The translations under genes and the position numbers were made by a program. This document shows positions 50,715 to 61,884 of a DNA stretch of 64,000 nucleotides, one piece after another. Below the pieces are notes generated by a model. The model made no database searches. It had not been told where the DNA came from and saw nothing but the letters and a program-made list of their open reading frames with translations. The DNA comes from Nepenthes gracilis (Eukaryota; Streptophyta; Magnoliopsida; Caryophyllales; Nepenthaceae): assembly GCA_033239525.1 (NCBI GenBank), contig BSYO01000036.1, forward strand, positions 8,392,126 through 8,456,125, written 5' to 3'. Position 1 is the first letter of the stretch, and every line of letters starts with the position of its first letter.

Positions 50715-51524
50715 ATTGTATTGGTATTGGAATTGTTCGAAATTATTGAAGCAAAATCCGTTGAACACCATCTACAATGGCTAGGAGGTCAGGAAAGGGG
50801 AAGTAAGAATATTAATTCACATTCATGTATACATGATCAAATTATTCAACAACGGAAGCGACCTGGTTGCCAGGTGTATTCTGTTACCCCACAAGTATAC
50901 GAGGGATCTAGTCTCTTGGAACCACTTTACCGAAAAGGAAGGGCATTGCTTGGTATTTCAGAATCAGCAAAGCACCCGAAGGATGCAAAGCAGCCTATTA
51001 GAATATATTTAAATTATGATGCTGTTGGTCGCTCACCTGATAGAGATTGTTGAAATGTTGGTGACATTGTTAAGGTGAATTTACCAATTAATTTGCATAC
51101 TAGTAGAATAGTTATGCTGGTTTTGCTAATTCATTCATTTCTTTTACTTTTGAATATATATCAATTATATCAACGAGGACAGATGGTGTTTGATCCTAGA
51201 CAACTAGCCTCTCGTCCTATGTATATGTTTGATCCTAACTTGTTTCTCTTCCTTCAGATGGTGTTGCCAATGCCGATTTAGTTCTTTTAGTTGCAACAAG
51301 ACCAACAACTGGCAACACCCTTGCTTGGGCTGTGGCATGTGAACGGGATCAATGGGGACGTGCTATTGCTGGTAATTTGGTTATGTAACTTGATAGGCTA
51401 CAGTCATTGCACTTTCATATCAAATAGTTATAAAATTGTTCCATTTGTAGGGCATGTAAATGTTGCTCCTCGCCATTTGACCGCAGAAGCAGAAACCTTA
51501 CTACCTGCTACTCTCATACACGAG
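50715..51524 (+). pseudogene. Leishmanolysin-like zinc peptidase fragment
   Basis: Three exon-like blocks with GT-AG borders. 50715-51074 contains SHSCIHDQIIQQRKRPG, VYSVTPQVYEGSSLLEP, KGRALLGISE and YLNYDAVGRSPDRDC, then a TGA. 51258-51371 contains NADLVLLVATRPTTGNTLAW and ACERDQWGRAIAG. 51451-51524 contains [17 protein letters not shown] and ends ATLIHE. The order fits plant M8 leishmanolysin-like metallopeptidases (Arabidopsis At5g42620 type, from memory). The signal peptide, the large middle and the C-terminus are missing, and the HExxH zinc motif is cut after HE. Introns are retained, pointing to genomic-DNA capture. Confidence 0.78.
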
Positions 51525-51561
51525 GTTGTTTGAATCTTGGGTTAACAAAATACATGTGCAG

Positions 51562-51911
51562 GAGGTGCTTTGTAGAATGAATGCTCTCGATGACTTGTAC
51601 TCGGCAGGTGACACGGCTTGTTCCGAATGCGGACTTGTTCTGGAATCGCACTCGATAGACGAGACCTCCGGGTGGAGAACATTTGCTAACGAGTCGAACG
51701 ACAACTATCTGGTTCGTGTCGCCGGTTCGTGTCGGCGGTCCAACGAATCCATTGCTCGCCGACGGAGGTCTCTTTACGGTTATTTTGAAGCCGAACGGTA
51801 TGACTGGCGATTTCTTGTCGTCGTTGCTCGGCAGGTGGCAGAATCGCGGCTCGAATCCTGACCGTTCTCTTCTTCTTGCTCTCAAGACGATCGCGACTAT
51901 GGCTGATCGGT
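51562..51911 (+). pseudogene. TFIIB N-terminal exon fragment
   Basis: Reads [20 protein letters not shown] and [15 protein letters not shown], the second half of the TFIIB zinc ribbon and the B-finger. After a frameshift come [39 protein letters not shown] and [14 protein letters not shown], matching the plant TFIIB core start. The first zinc-ribbon Cys pair is missing: upstream residues ([10 protein letters not shown]) do not fit. It begins within about 40 bp of the leishmanolysin fragment and ends at an exon-like GT (about 51912). TFIIB bridges TBP and RNA polymerase II, but this piece is too short and broken to work. Confidence 0.83.
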
Positions 51912-52797
51912 GTGGTGATTCTCCCTTTTTCTCTTTGATTTGTTTTGGCTGATTCCTGAAAAAAATGAAATTAATGTTGCTGTTACTTGGTGCTTTCACG
52001 AGAAATTAATGTTGTGTCGAAGATGAATTTGCTGGGAATTAAGCTGGACGCACGGTTATATTTGAGTTACTGTTTTGATCTGTTTCTTAGGGTTTGCGTG
52101 GGGTCGTGAATTTCGAATGGAATTGTCTTTGTTCTTCTATGTGTTTTCTTTGGTGATCTTGCTGAATTCAATGGCCATAGAGTGCTGAAATCTGGACAGG
52201 TAAACTTCTACATCCTTATTCTGATCTGCCTTGTAGAATACTTAAATTTATTTGGAAGAGTATCACCCAATAAAGAGAAACAAAGGTGTGCAAGACTGGC
52301 TTGAATTGGGCCAAATGATGCATTAGTGAGAAAAGGTGATTGGATGCAATAGGAGATAACAAGAAAGGGAGTGGAGGTAGTTTGGAATTACTTGTGATGA
52401 CGTAATGAAGAGGATATAAATTTTTTTGTTTCAATCAATGTTTTCCTAGACCGAGCTGATCAGCAATAGATATAGCCAACTTTTTTCCATTGGTTATTCC
52501 CAAAATAAAACTAGATACCCTTTGTCCTTAGTAGTTGAAACAATAGTTTCACTCCCTGCTGTGCTAGGAAATACGACTGAACTATCAATTTCCTGGCATT
52601 ATTGTGGAGAATTTTGTGAATTCTCTCTCATTTTTCACTCTGAAGCTGAATAGAATGTAGGATCATCGATTTTCAGTTGTGGTAAATAGCACTTATAGAG
52701 ATATTGCAAGATGTCCTAATTATGTCTGTTCTTTTGACTTTATACAATTCTTTGGTATTACTCTATTTAGATTGTCTCATATTGGCTTCCACTTCAG
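51912..52797. other. Intron-like sequence between the TFIIB and kinesin fragments
   Basis: T-rich noncoding sequence without a recognisable exon. The left part may be the TFIIB first intron and the right part kinesin intron; the junction between the two sources is not visible. Confidence 0.4.
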
Positions 52798-54785
52798 GAA
52801 AGTTTTGAGGCTGGATCAGCTGGTAGGGTTGGTGATTGCATTTTAGCACTTAAATCATACCATGAGTGGAAGCAAACGAATGCAGGCGATGGATTTTATA
52901 AGAATGTAAAATCCCCTCTGGTTCTGCATTCAGCGAACAAGAACCTTTCACGACCATTGAATGCATTATCAACAGATGCCTGTAGGCACCTGGACATGTC
53001 AGCAGAAGATGGTGATAAAGGGTCACTTGAAGGTTTTATTTATCCTTCTTATTGGTGTAGTTTTTTTTTTTTACAGATATGATTAATGCACACCTATAGG
53101 CATATCAAGCATTTACATGAACTTAGTATTTTGCTGATGAGGATTTAATTCATCTTTATAAAGTATCTCAAAGACTATACATGAATCCTGCCAGTTAATT
53201 TGACTAGCAATTCTCATTCCTTCATTCTGATTCTCGTCAAACAAATGCAATCTAAATCTTATCCAATATTCTCTCTTTATTAATTTGTTGGTTTTTTTTG
53301 TAGATTCTATTGTGAAGGCCATCACAGTTTACATGGTTGGGACAAAGGAAAATATCAGCAATAACCTTCTTGCTTCTTTCCATACTGGGAAACTGGTACT
53401 TTCTATCATTTTATCAGCAAATATATTAGTTATTGTATTGGTACAGTGTCTGATTGTCCAAGATGTTGGCCCCTTTCCCTCTTGATTTCTAATTCTTTTC
53501 TGCAGGATCCAGTCAAAACTTTGAGCAAAATTTTGGCTAGTGGTTTGGAGGGGCAGCTGCAAAGCAGCTCTGCTGAGGTTAAATGGTTTTAAGATACTAA
53601 TAAATTCACTGCATTATCTAACTAAAGCAAATATATTGCTGATGTATGTTATATTGCTGATCCAGTCAAAACTAAAGCCCCTTTCCCTTTGTATTTACGT
53701 TGCGTTTTGCTTCTACTGATATGGCTATGTCATGAACCACTTTATTCGGATTCTTATGTATACATTGCTGTGCTACTTTCTGATTGATATGTGCACTTCT
53801 AAGAAAAGCCGTCCCCATGGCCTTTTGAGAAACCTTTTGGCTTTGGCCACAGCAAAAGTAGAATCAGTCGTATGTTCTCTTTTATTGGCTTGTGTGGATT
53901 TCTATTGGCCTTGGCAGCGTTGCCGAGCTTGCTTGACAAAAGGTAGCTGTGCCCACTGGAATCTCTTGCGAAAGCAGGAAGAAGACCTTGCAGTAAGCGA
54001 TTTCTATTTTCTGGAGTTTGTCTACTGTCTTTTTCCATGAAGTATCTTAGAAGCTTTGTGGAAATTGTGTGTGTGTGTGTATCAAAAATATCTATGAAAA
54101 TAATACTACATCCTCCAAAAGCATGCTACTTGAATCATGCACTATGTTAAGAAGGATAATCAATATTCCTTTATGTGCATGGTGTTTTAATTTGAGCCAT
54201 TTTTTTCCTTTATGTTGGCTAGTTTCAATAGTACAAGATGATGAGATCACGGAGTTTATGGAGCAAAAAACAGAGTATAATTCCCTTTTCCCAAATGTTG
54301 AAGTCATAGAAAAGATTTTGCACGTGAGCAAAAGTTTCTTTCTCATTAGAGAAATGTGACCCACCCATTAAAACAAGAGGCAATGGTTTTTATGTTGCTG
54401 AAATAGTTAGATATAGTTTTATCTCTGTCAAAATGTACCTATTTGGCTAAGAGTTGAGACGACATTTTAGTCTCCATTGCCCATAATGTATATCTGCAGG
54501 ACATCAATGCATTGTTAGCACAGACAAAGAAAGAGTTTGAAGATTTGCAGTCTTAGATGCTGAATGATATGAAACAACTAGGTTTGCACCCATGTCAATT
54601 TCACTATACGTGATAAGCTATATAAATTCTTGCCATATGTCTAGCCCAGATGTTGAATGGTTAATGTGATCAATTTTGCAATGGTTCAGGAAACCAAGTT
54701 CACAATATGTCTACTGCTGCACTTGGGTATCAACAGATTATGCAAGAGAACAGGAATCTATACAACATGGTTCAAGATTTAAAAG
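52798..54785 (+). pseudogene. Kinesin-14 fragment (CH-domain end to the start of the motor)
   Basis: Exon-like blocks with matching phases: 52798-53032 (GSAGRVGDCILALKSYHEWK, RPLNALSTDACRHLDMSAED), 53304-53395 (DSIVKAITVYMVGTKENISN), 53506-53577 (DPVKTLSKILASGLEGQLQS), about 53918-53992 (CLTKGSCAHWNLLRKQEEDL), 54500-54581 (LLAQTKKEFEDLQS then TAG), and 54690-54785 (GNQVHNMSTAALGYQQIMQE, NLYNMVQDLKG). These follow the order of plant kinesin-14 proteins with an N-terminal calponin-homology domain, ending just where the motor begins (usually NIRVYCRIRP). A block at 54239-54325 is open but not clearly kinesin. One in-frame stop; no motor domain. Confidence 0.8.
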
Positions 54786-55318
54786 GTATAATTTTTAGTT
54801 GAGGCATATGAGGCTATCTGAGTGTTGGATTAAGTGAAACGGGTGGGTGCCTATGATGGGTTGACCCACCCAGTAGTTGTTCAAAACTTTCCATATTTGA
54901 AAATGGGAGGTTATCAATGACAACCTCAGCCAACTCCATCTTTCTGGCTCTCCTGTATTATAGTATGGATAACAATGATTGCCAACTCAATTTTCTGGAA
55001 AATTGATACAATGATTGAGAACAGGGTTGCGAAAGCAATTATATCAAAATTTATGTTTATTAAGTTAATTCAGAATAATTTATCAAGTATAATGCCAAAA
55101 AAAAAAAATTGCCCTATCTACGACCATTTTATTGAATCTGCTTACTGGTTTCTTGATTTGCCATATCTACAACCTATTTCACAAATGTTCTGGTACTCTT
55201 GATGCAGCTTTGTCGTCCCTTTGGATAGAAACTAGCTACTTCCATTCTGCCAATGTTTATCTCGTTCAGAATTTCCATTTCTCCCATATACACTCACTTC
55301 ATCTTCTCTTTGAAACAG
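54786..55318. other. Intron-like sequence between the kinesin and HIRA fragments
   Basis: AT-rich, noncoding. It ends at a 3' splice-like tgaaacag directly before the HIRA-like exon. Confidence 0.4.
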
Positions 55319-55498
55319 GAGTCCTGATGGATATTCACTTTTTGCCAGTTCTTTGGATGGCACTGTGGCAACCTTCTATTTTGATATAAAAGAGCTTGGC
55401 CAGAGGCTAAGTGATGATGAATTGGACGAGTTAAAGAGAAGCCGCTATGGTGATGCTAATATCTTGCGGGATCAATTGATTTGTCTGTTCATGCAGTG
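55319..55498 (+). pseudogene. HIRA histone-chaperone exon fragment
   Basis: After a splice-like acceptor the frame reads [20 protein letters not shown], then [18 protein letters not shown] and KRSRYGDA, the end of the WD40 propeller and the following linker of plant HIRA (histone H3.3 chaperone). It then departs from the family and stops at 55496-55498. One exon only. Confidence 0.78.
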
Positions 55499-57041
55499 AG
55501 TGGAGCTGTGTTTTTGCTTCAACTGTTAAGTTGATGTTGGGATGCTGATATTCTATTAAACTAATATGCGGGGATGCTGTTGCTGCTGATGATGGGAGAG
55601 ATATTCTGTTGAACCGGGATGCTGATATTCTATTATGCTGGGATGAAGCATTATACATATGCTGCTGATGTTGGAAGCTCATCCGAACAAGCATTATATG
55701 CTTGTTGATCTGCTTATTTTGACCTTCGATAGTTTGTTATATTTTATGTTTGAAAATGTACAGAAGAACTACCTTTTTCCCTCTGCTGTTTTTATTTTTC
55801 CCCTTCCAGATAACCCCAATATTGTACGGAAGAGGTGCTGAAATTTATTAATTTATATGTCATGTACATGATTTTATGTACAGATCTTTGAAAATGTATG
55901 CACTTTTTGTATGTTTTATCTCAGATTTGTATCAATATATTATTGAAGCATATTTTTCTCCCCTCATTTTTCATTTGCTGTCCAAGCATGTGCCAATGTA
56001 ATCATGTGACCTCAATTTAGAAGTTAATAATTAATTATATATTAAGTTGTATGATTGTGAAAAAATTTAAGATGTTTTAATAAAATATATTATCCAGACA
56101 TGTTAGTTTTTAAGCATGTTAGTTTTACCAAAAAAAATAAATACTAATAATAAATTATATCAACTAAATGGACCTGTATTATAGTAGAATTTACAAAATT
56201 AAATTTGTTTTTGTGATGATATAAATAAAATTACGTGTACAATAATTATATATCAATTTAAAATAAATAATAATTATATTTATATCAAATTATTTATATA
56301 TAATGTTAATTATTTGGAACCATATATTACATATTCAATTACAAAATAATTATATTAGTAAACTTTTGATATATAAACTCATATGCTATTAATTTAATAA
56401 ATTAATTTCTGTAAAAAAATTTGTCAAAATCTCACCTATAAATGGAAAAAAATCATATATACAACATATACATAAAATCCTATACATGATATATAAATGG
56501 ATAAATCTCAAAATTTATCCAAACAAACATCCACAACTCATCCATTACATCTCCACAACAAATCCATACCTACGGATCATACCTACGGAAGCATAACTAT
56601 CACTACGACAGTAGATATAACATGGTATGTCATAGGTTTACAATATTCATTAAAGAAACATAAACCATTATTATGTACATACATTAACACAACTATAATA
56701 TCACAAGTCTTCAAAATTCAGCAACTCTTCCTGCAGCTAAGCCCTATCTTCACTCCTTTTTATCAAGTATTAGATCATCGAGGTTATCTGGAAGGGAAAA
56801 AATAAAAACAGCAGAGGGGTGAACAGTAGGCTCAGCAAGGTACCATAATAATATGTAAATTTTTATACTAAAGCATTTTATAAGACAGATTGAAAAGATG
56901 AGATTTGTGTAAATAATACAAACAATGCAAGGCATGAATTAATGCACAAATGTGAGCCCCAATTTCAAGTCTTATCCTTGTTTGTTTTGTTTTTTCTTTC
57001 ACTTATTTTTTCCATTTATTATTTTATCTTGATAGATCAGG
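55499..57041. other. Noncoding, AT-rich; contains a 37-bp inverted repeat
   Basis: 55530-55680 holds short direct repeats (gggatgctgatattctatta at 55539 and 55616). 55860-56500 is very AT-rich. No gene is recognised. Confidence 0.45.
55779..56818. repeat. Inverted repeat pair, 37 bp, about 1 kb apart
   Basis: 55779-55815 (starts ccctctgctgttttta, ends ttccagataacc) is the reverse complement of 56782-56818 with one mismatch. No matching short target duplication flanks the pair, and similarity ends abruptly on both sides. It may be terminal repeats of a small DNA element or two opposite copies of an exon-start fragment, since the string looks like a polypyrimidine tract plus AG. Confidence 0.7.
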
Positions 57042-57046
57042 GTTAG

Positions 57047-59095
57047 TGTTGGGTCCCATGTCCCGACCCAAGAAGGATTCTGAGGCCCATGAAAGTTTAG
57101 AAGCCCACAAGAAGGATGATAAAGCCCGCGCAGGATGACTAGCCCAGCCCAGTGACCAGGGAACGTGTGCAGAGCCACGCTGGCAGAAGGCGACAGGTAC
57201 TCTGCAACGCATTAATGCGCTGCCGACTGAAAGGTAGAAAGGCCAGCCAATGGTGAAGAGGCTGGCACAACGCCAGTGACTCACGCAACCGCCTGCAGGC
57301 GGCCAACCAATCCTCGTTCCATGAAAACCAGGCGTGGGCGGCAGCGCCAGGAGCCTGCCAGCCATGGCAGAACAACGGCCGACATAACCAGCGGTCCACG
57401 ACAGCGACCAGCGGCAAAGGAGCCCTCGCAACGGGCATCTTGGCGCCCAGAGTCCAAGGGGAGGGGCTTATAAAAGCTCCTACACCCCGCAGAGAAGAAG
57501 ATTCGGATCTCTGATTTCCCAACTTAGAAGTAACTTGTGATCCATCTACGAACTCTGAGCTACCTTCCTCTGAACTGGATCACGAGAAAGATAAAGAGCT
57601 GGAACTGAGAACGTTCTCACTTCCTTCTGGCATGAGCTAGCTCTCGATCATTGTCCCACGTCAATTCAGACTCCGAAAAAGTTAGCCACCCGTCGCGGTG
57701 CATCAGGGAAACCAGGCCTTCCATAACCTGCTCACTGCATTCTCCACACCATCATTCACGGGAAAGCGAGTCCTCCGCGCCCTGTGCGAGAACACAGGGA
57801 CTCTCTAGTCGGGGGAGCCCCAGCATCCCAAGCCTCCACCTCTAAGAAGGCGAGGCGTCGTCCAGCTGCCTGCAGGAGGCGAGCCAACTGGCCCGACGAC
57901 GCCGCAGCCCAGGCGGCCCCGAGTGGAAATGATCAGAACGAGGCGGAAAGTCATCCCGCCCGCGATGACCGGGAGGATAGCCCTGAGAGGCGTAACCCTC
58001 GCGACTCACGCGGCATTGAGGCCAACCCGGAAAATCAAGGCCATCCTCGAAATAACCCACCGAGAACGATAAAAGAAGTATGAAGGCCGATCGGCAAATA
58101 AAGGCCCTCTCGCGGTTCCTCGCTAGGTCGGCAGAAAAATACTTGCCCTTTTTCAAGGCGCTAAGGGGCACCAAATCACAGGGATTCAGATGGAGTGATG
58201 AATGCGACGAAGATTTCAGAGAATTGAATACCTACCTATCCGGCGCACCGCTCCTAAGCCCGCCGCGCGAGGGAGAAGAACTTTACCTCTATTTGGCCAC
58301 GTCAACAGCAACTCTCAACTCCATGTTAGTTGGAGAGCATGAAGGCAGACAACAGCCAGTGTACTACGTGAGTCGGGTGCTGACGGACGTAAAGGCCCGC
58401 TATCCGCACGTTGAAAGATGGCGCCGCGCTTATCTATGCGGCGTGAAATCGCGCCCTACTTCGATCATACCATCGTCATATTGATAGACCAACCGCCGAA
58501 GTCAATCTTGAGAAGCCTGACACGTCCGGGCGATTGGTCAAGTGGGTCAGCCGAGCTAGGAGAGTTCGATCCGGAGTTAGGCCCCCGGCCAACGACTAGA
58601 AGTAACTCAGATCCATCTACGAACTCGAGCTACCTTCCTTTCAATTGGATCACGAGAAAGATAAAGAGCTGGAACTGAGAACGTTCTCACTTCCTTCTGG
58701 CACGAGCTAGCTCTCGATCATTGTCACACGTCAATTCAGACTCCGGAAAAGTTAGCCACCCGTCGCAGTGCATCAAGGAAGCCAGGCCTTCCTAACCTAC
58801 TCACTGCATTCTCCACACCGTCATTCACACATCTATCACGCCATTACAGCATTCATCTGCGCGCCGCTCTTAGCGTGCGTCATTTCCGTTCATTGCGGAA
58901 ATTTGCTGACTTGAGCGTCAGAGCGGCCTCGGTGGGAGAAATCCTGCCGAACCCCTGACCTCTTGTTTGTTGTTTATGTTCTGCAGGTCCAGGTTCATAG
59001 AGATGGAGACCGGACCCTTCTCCTAACGCTACCGCGTGCATAGGAATCAGAAGGCTCTCTAATCCGTACGGAAACTACGGACCCGGGACGCAACA
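57047..59095 (+). mobile_element. Internally deleted Tat-lineage gypsy element, GTTAG target duplication
   Basis: Starts TGTTGGGTCCC and ends GGGACGCAACA. GTTAG flanks both ends (57042-57046, 59096-59100). LTR-derived sequence at about 57500-57765 is repeated at about 58600-58840, so the left LTR lacks its 3' part and the right LTR its 5' part, each lost in a deletion joint with the internal region. From the pieces the full LTR would have been about 970 bp. Only about 830 bp of internal sequence remain. Confidence 0.88.
57767..58590 (+). pseudogene. Gag remnant and RT/RNase H junction of the Tat element
   Basis: 57784-58083 is an Arg/Asn/Pro-rich gag-like tail (ARRRPAACRRRANWPDDAAA). From about 58080 the frame reads IKALSRFLARSAEKYLPFFK, FRWSDECDEDFRELNTYL, APLLSPPREGEELYLYLA and QQPVYYVSRVLTDVKARYPH, the RT-connection and RNase H start typical of Tat-lineage gypsy elements. 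It then breaks into another frame with VILIDQPPKSILRS and SAELGEFD. Gag and RT pieces abut, so about 2-3 kb of pol has been deleted between them. Confidence 0.8.
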
Positions 59096-59100
59096 GTTAG

Positions 59101-59970
59101 TATACCCTACTAGTTGAGGGAACAAATAATCAAGAATAGATTGTATTACTCTACACAATTAAAGGTTCTAGTTCTTTCATTAATGGCCAGTACAAATTTA
59201 CAGTGTCCAAGAATAATATGGTAACAGTGTTTGGCATTCCCTTTTTTTTGCCACAATTCATTTACCATGAGAAGCACAAAAGACCTACTAAAACTCCACA
59301 TACTAGAAGTAACTTAGTCAAACCGGTTGTTTGGAAAATTTTCGGAAAGGAAGTTTCAGAAAGGATTTTGGGCAAACCAGCTATGTGGAAAATTCTAGAA
59401 ATTGTGAGTGAAAATTTTCTGAGACATTTAGATGCTGGACATTGAAGTGAAAAATTTTTTGGAAACATTTTTTGTAAAATTCCAGAGACATTTTCGGAGA
59501 CAAAACATTTTTTTTTTTATAATTTTGTACAAATTTTTCGGAGACATTTTTGTATCTAGACAAAGCCAACATAATTATTACATGTATATACCCTATAGCC
59601 AAACACATGTATATACACTACTATTATTTTAAGCCTGCCAAACGCACACGCACATATGCATGTACCCCCCGGGTCAAAAAAAAAAATTCATGGCATAACA
59701 AGGTGAAATATTAGTCGTCAAACATAAGATTTAATTACAGAAAGAAATTGTGGGCTCTCGAGCTCACTATTGATACATATTGTCCTGTCTATCCTCAGAT
59801 AACATTTATGAAATGTAATTTCAGAAAGAAAACTAGTGACAAATGATCTTGAGCATCTGAGTGAACATCAAGCATGCAACTTACACAGATCATTGCAAAC
59901 AAATATGACGAAGGGTGTGGTAAGAAACCACAGTGTCTTAATAGGGAAAAAATTATTCAAGGAAACCTAC
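59101..59970. other. No gene; GGAAAATTTTC-type repeats
   Basis: 59290-59540 contains degenerate repeats (caaaccggttgtttggaaaa, gcaaaccagctatgtggaaa, gacattttcggagacaaaac) that resemble the ACCGG-motif repeats near 22.8 and 24.5 kb. Any last exons of the minus-strand gene should lie left of 59971, but none is recognised. Confidence 0.4.
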
Positions 59971-60627
59971 CCAATGGCAGTTGCACTCCACGATGCTAAA
60001 TTATAAATGACATTGCATCCATCCCAAGCTTTCCGAAGTTTTCCTTTCTTCTTCTTTACCGAGAATGTCTTGCTAAGGGCTTGGGGGAAAAAAAAGGTCA
60101 TCAGATTCTTAGACTAAGGCGAATAAACAAATTCACTAACAGAATAATCAACAATTTCTCAACTGACATAAAAAGCATAAACTTTTGATATTCATTCTTG
60201 GCTGGCATGAGGGAATATCATACAGGGAAAAACCTGGAAGAAAAGAGTCAAGTGGCTCACCTTCTTGGAGTTGTTTAGGACTCAAGTCCTGAAAAAAGGA
60301 AGACAATAGCTAATCAATCTGAAAAAAGATACATATATTCTGAATCTTTGGTTTATGGCATCTTATTGCCCTAGGGAAAATTTATATGTAACTATGAAGC
60401 TCTCTTCATTTTGTTGTTTTCTACAATTTAGAACGCCAAATATGAAAAACATGCCAGACATTTCAATAATCCTTAATCCTGTTAAACACATCAAACCGAA
60501 TCCCACAACATAATTAGATAGTAAGCCCACGCACAGCAAGAAACATCAATTTCAAGAATCAGGTCACACACATAATAATTATATTGACATTACCTGCTCA
60601 ATGGCACTGAGTTTCAATGCATCTGCC
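59971..60627 (-). CDS. Small conserved plant protein gene of unknown function (partial)
   Basis: Three exons on the minus strand join in frame with GT-AG borders: 60594-60627 (ADALKLSAIEQ), 60261-60288 (DLSPKQLQE) and 59971-60079 (ALSKTFSVKKKKGKLRKAW, DGCNVIYNLASWSATAIG). The phases fit exactly across both introns (327 and 181 nt). The Lys-rich KKKKGKLRKAWD stretch followed by a hydrophobic segment suggests a small membrane- or RNA-associated protein. It recalls a short conserved plant protein, but I cannot name it and infer no function. An upstream exon donor is at about 60899 (ttgacg|gtaagc). The start exon and the 3' exons after TAIG are not identified. Confidence 0.6.
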
Positions 60628-61884
60628 CTGTGTTTTTGCATAAGGGGGTCAAAGGAAAAAAAATCAATCCCCACAGAACAAACTTCGACTTCAATTACAA
60701 AAACAAATCTGGAGATATGAGTACAGATAAATGGAGCAGGCTCATACGATTATGCATAAATTCTCAATGAAATCTTTATTTCCTGGCAAAATCATTCAAA
60801 AATCAGACAAATAAGATCAATCAACCAATCCCACATTGAATAAGAATGAATCAAAAAAGAGATAAAGGAAGATCTCCAATCAATATTTAAGAGCTTACCG
60901 TCAATAGTCAGAGCTTTATGTCTGTATGATACTAAAACGATGGGAACGAATAAGGAGATAGAAAGTACAGAGAGGATGCAAATCCTCTGTCATCTACGAA
61001 ATCGCCTTATCAATCAATCAATAAAACAAAAAAAAATTAAAACATGTAATGGAAAGCAAAAACTTCTTCTGTAGCATCCTGGAACAACTTCTGTAGCGGT
61101 CTTTTTACTTACCTCGGCCAATTGCAGTCTCCTCGCTCAAATAGTATACCTCGGTCACCTTCTTCTTTTTTTTTTCTTTTTTACTTACCTCGGTCTCACA
61201 AGCAGCTCTTATACCTCGGTCACCTTTTTTTTTTTTTTACTTACCTCGGTCTTCACAAGCAGGTAGCTCATATGTTCTACCCAAATGCATATATCTCGGC
61301 TGCCTGGCCTCATTCCTTTCATTCATTACGGCAGCCTGTTAACGGTAAGCACCATAGATGTTGAATTTGATCAGGCTAGGGTTTCGTGCTCGCACTCTGC
61401 TTTTCCATAAAAGGTATTGATTGGGTAGAGAACTCTGTTTCTTGAGAGGGGGATAGGAGAGGGGAAAAGAGAGGGAGAAAGAGAGGGAGAGAGAGGAACA
61501 GCCGACGGCAATTAATGCCGGCCGGTTAAATGAAAAATACGGAGAAGAAGAGGAGCAGGCAGATGAGAGAAACAGAGAAGAAGGAAAAAGAAGAGAAACA
61601 AAGCAATAGCTCGAATAGGGTTTACTGTGCAACCTATTCAAGATTTGGAGCGCCTCCGGAGACAGAGAAGACGGATTCGAGTGTTGGCCGCCGGAGATTT
61701 GGAGCGTAGCACCGGAGATCAGAGACCAAAGCTGGAGAGGAGATGAGAGGAGAGGAGACTGCAGTGCTTCGGAGGGAAAGACGAAAATTCGAGGTTTAAA
61801 TTAGGTTACTGTACATGGAATTTTTGACCGTTAGATTAACGAACACGGACGGCTAAGATTTTGTACCTTTATATTTAATTGTAA
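60628..61884 (-). other. Upstream region of the minus-strand gene, with leader-like and repeat sequence
   Basis: A candidate 5' UTR exon ends at about 60899. On the minus strand 61640-61340 is C/T-rich, like a plant 5' leader. 61098-61265 carries a ttacttacctcggtc...cacaagcag repeat with T-runs (three diverged units). 61640-61800 is GA-rich with repeated ggagatttggagcg. No coding frame is supported. Confidence 0.45.

Noticed and set aside
61339..61641. Ser/Leu-rich frame on the minus strand
   Set aside because: Low-complexity C/T-rich leader; no coding pattern.
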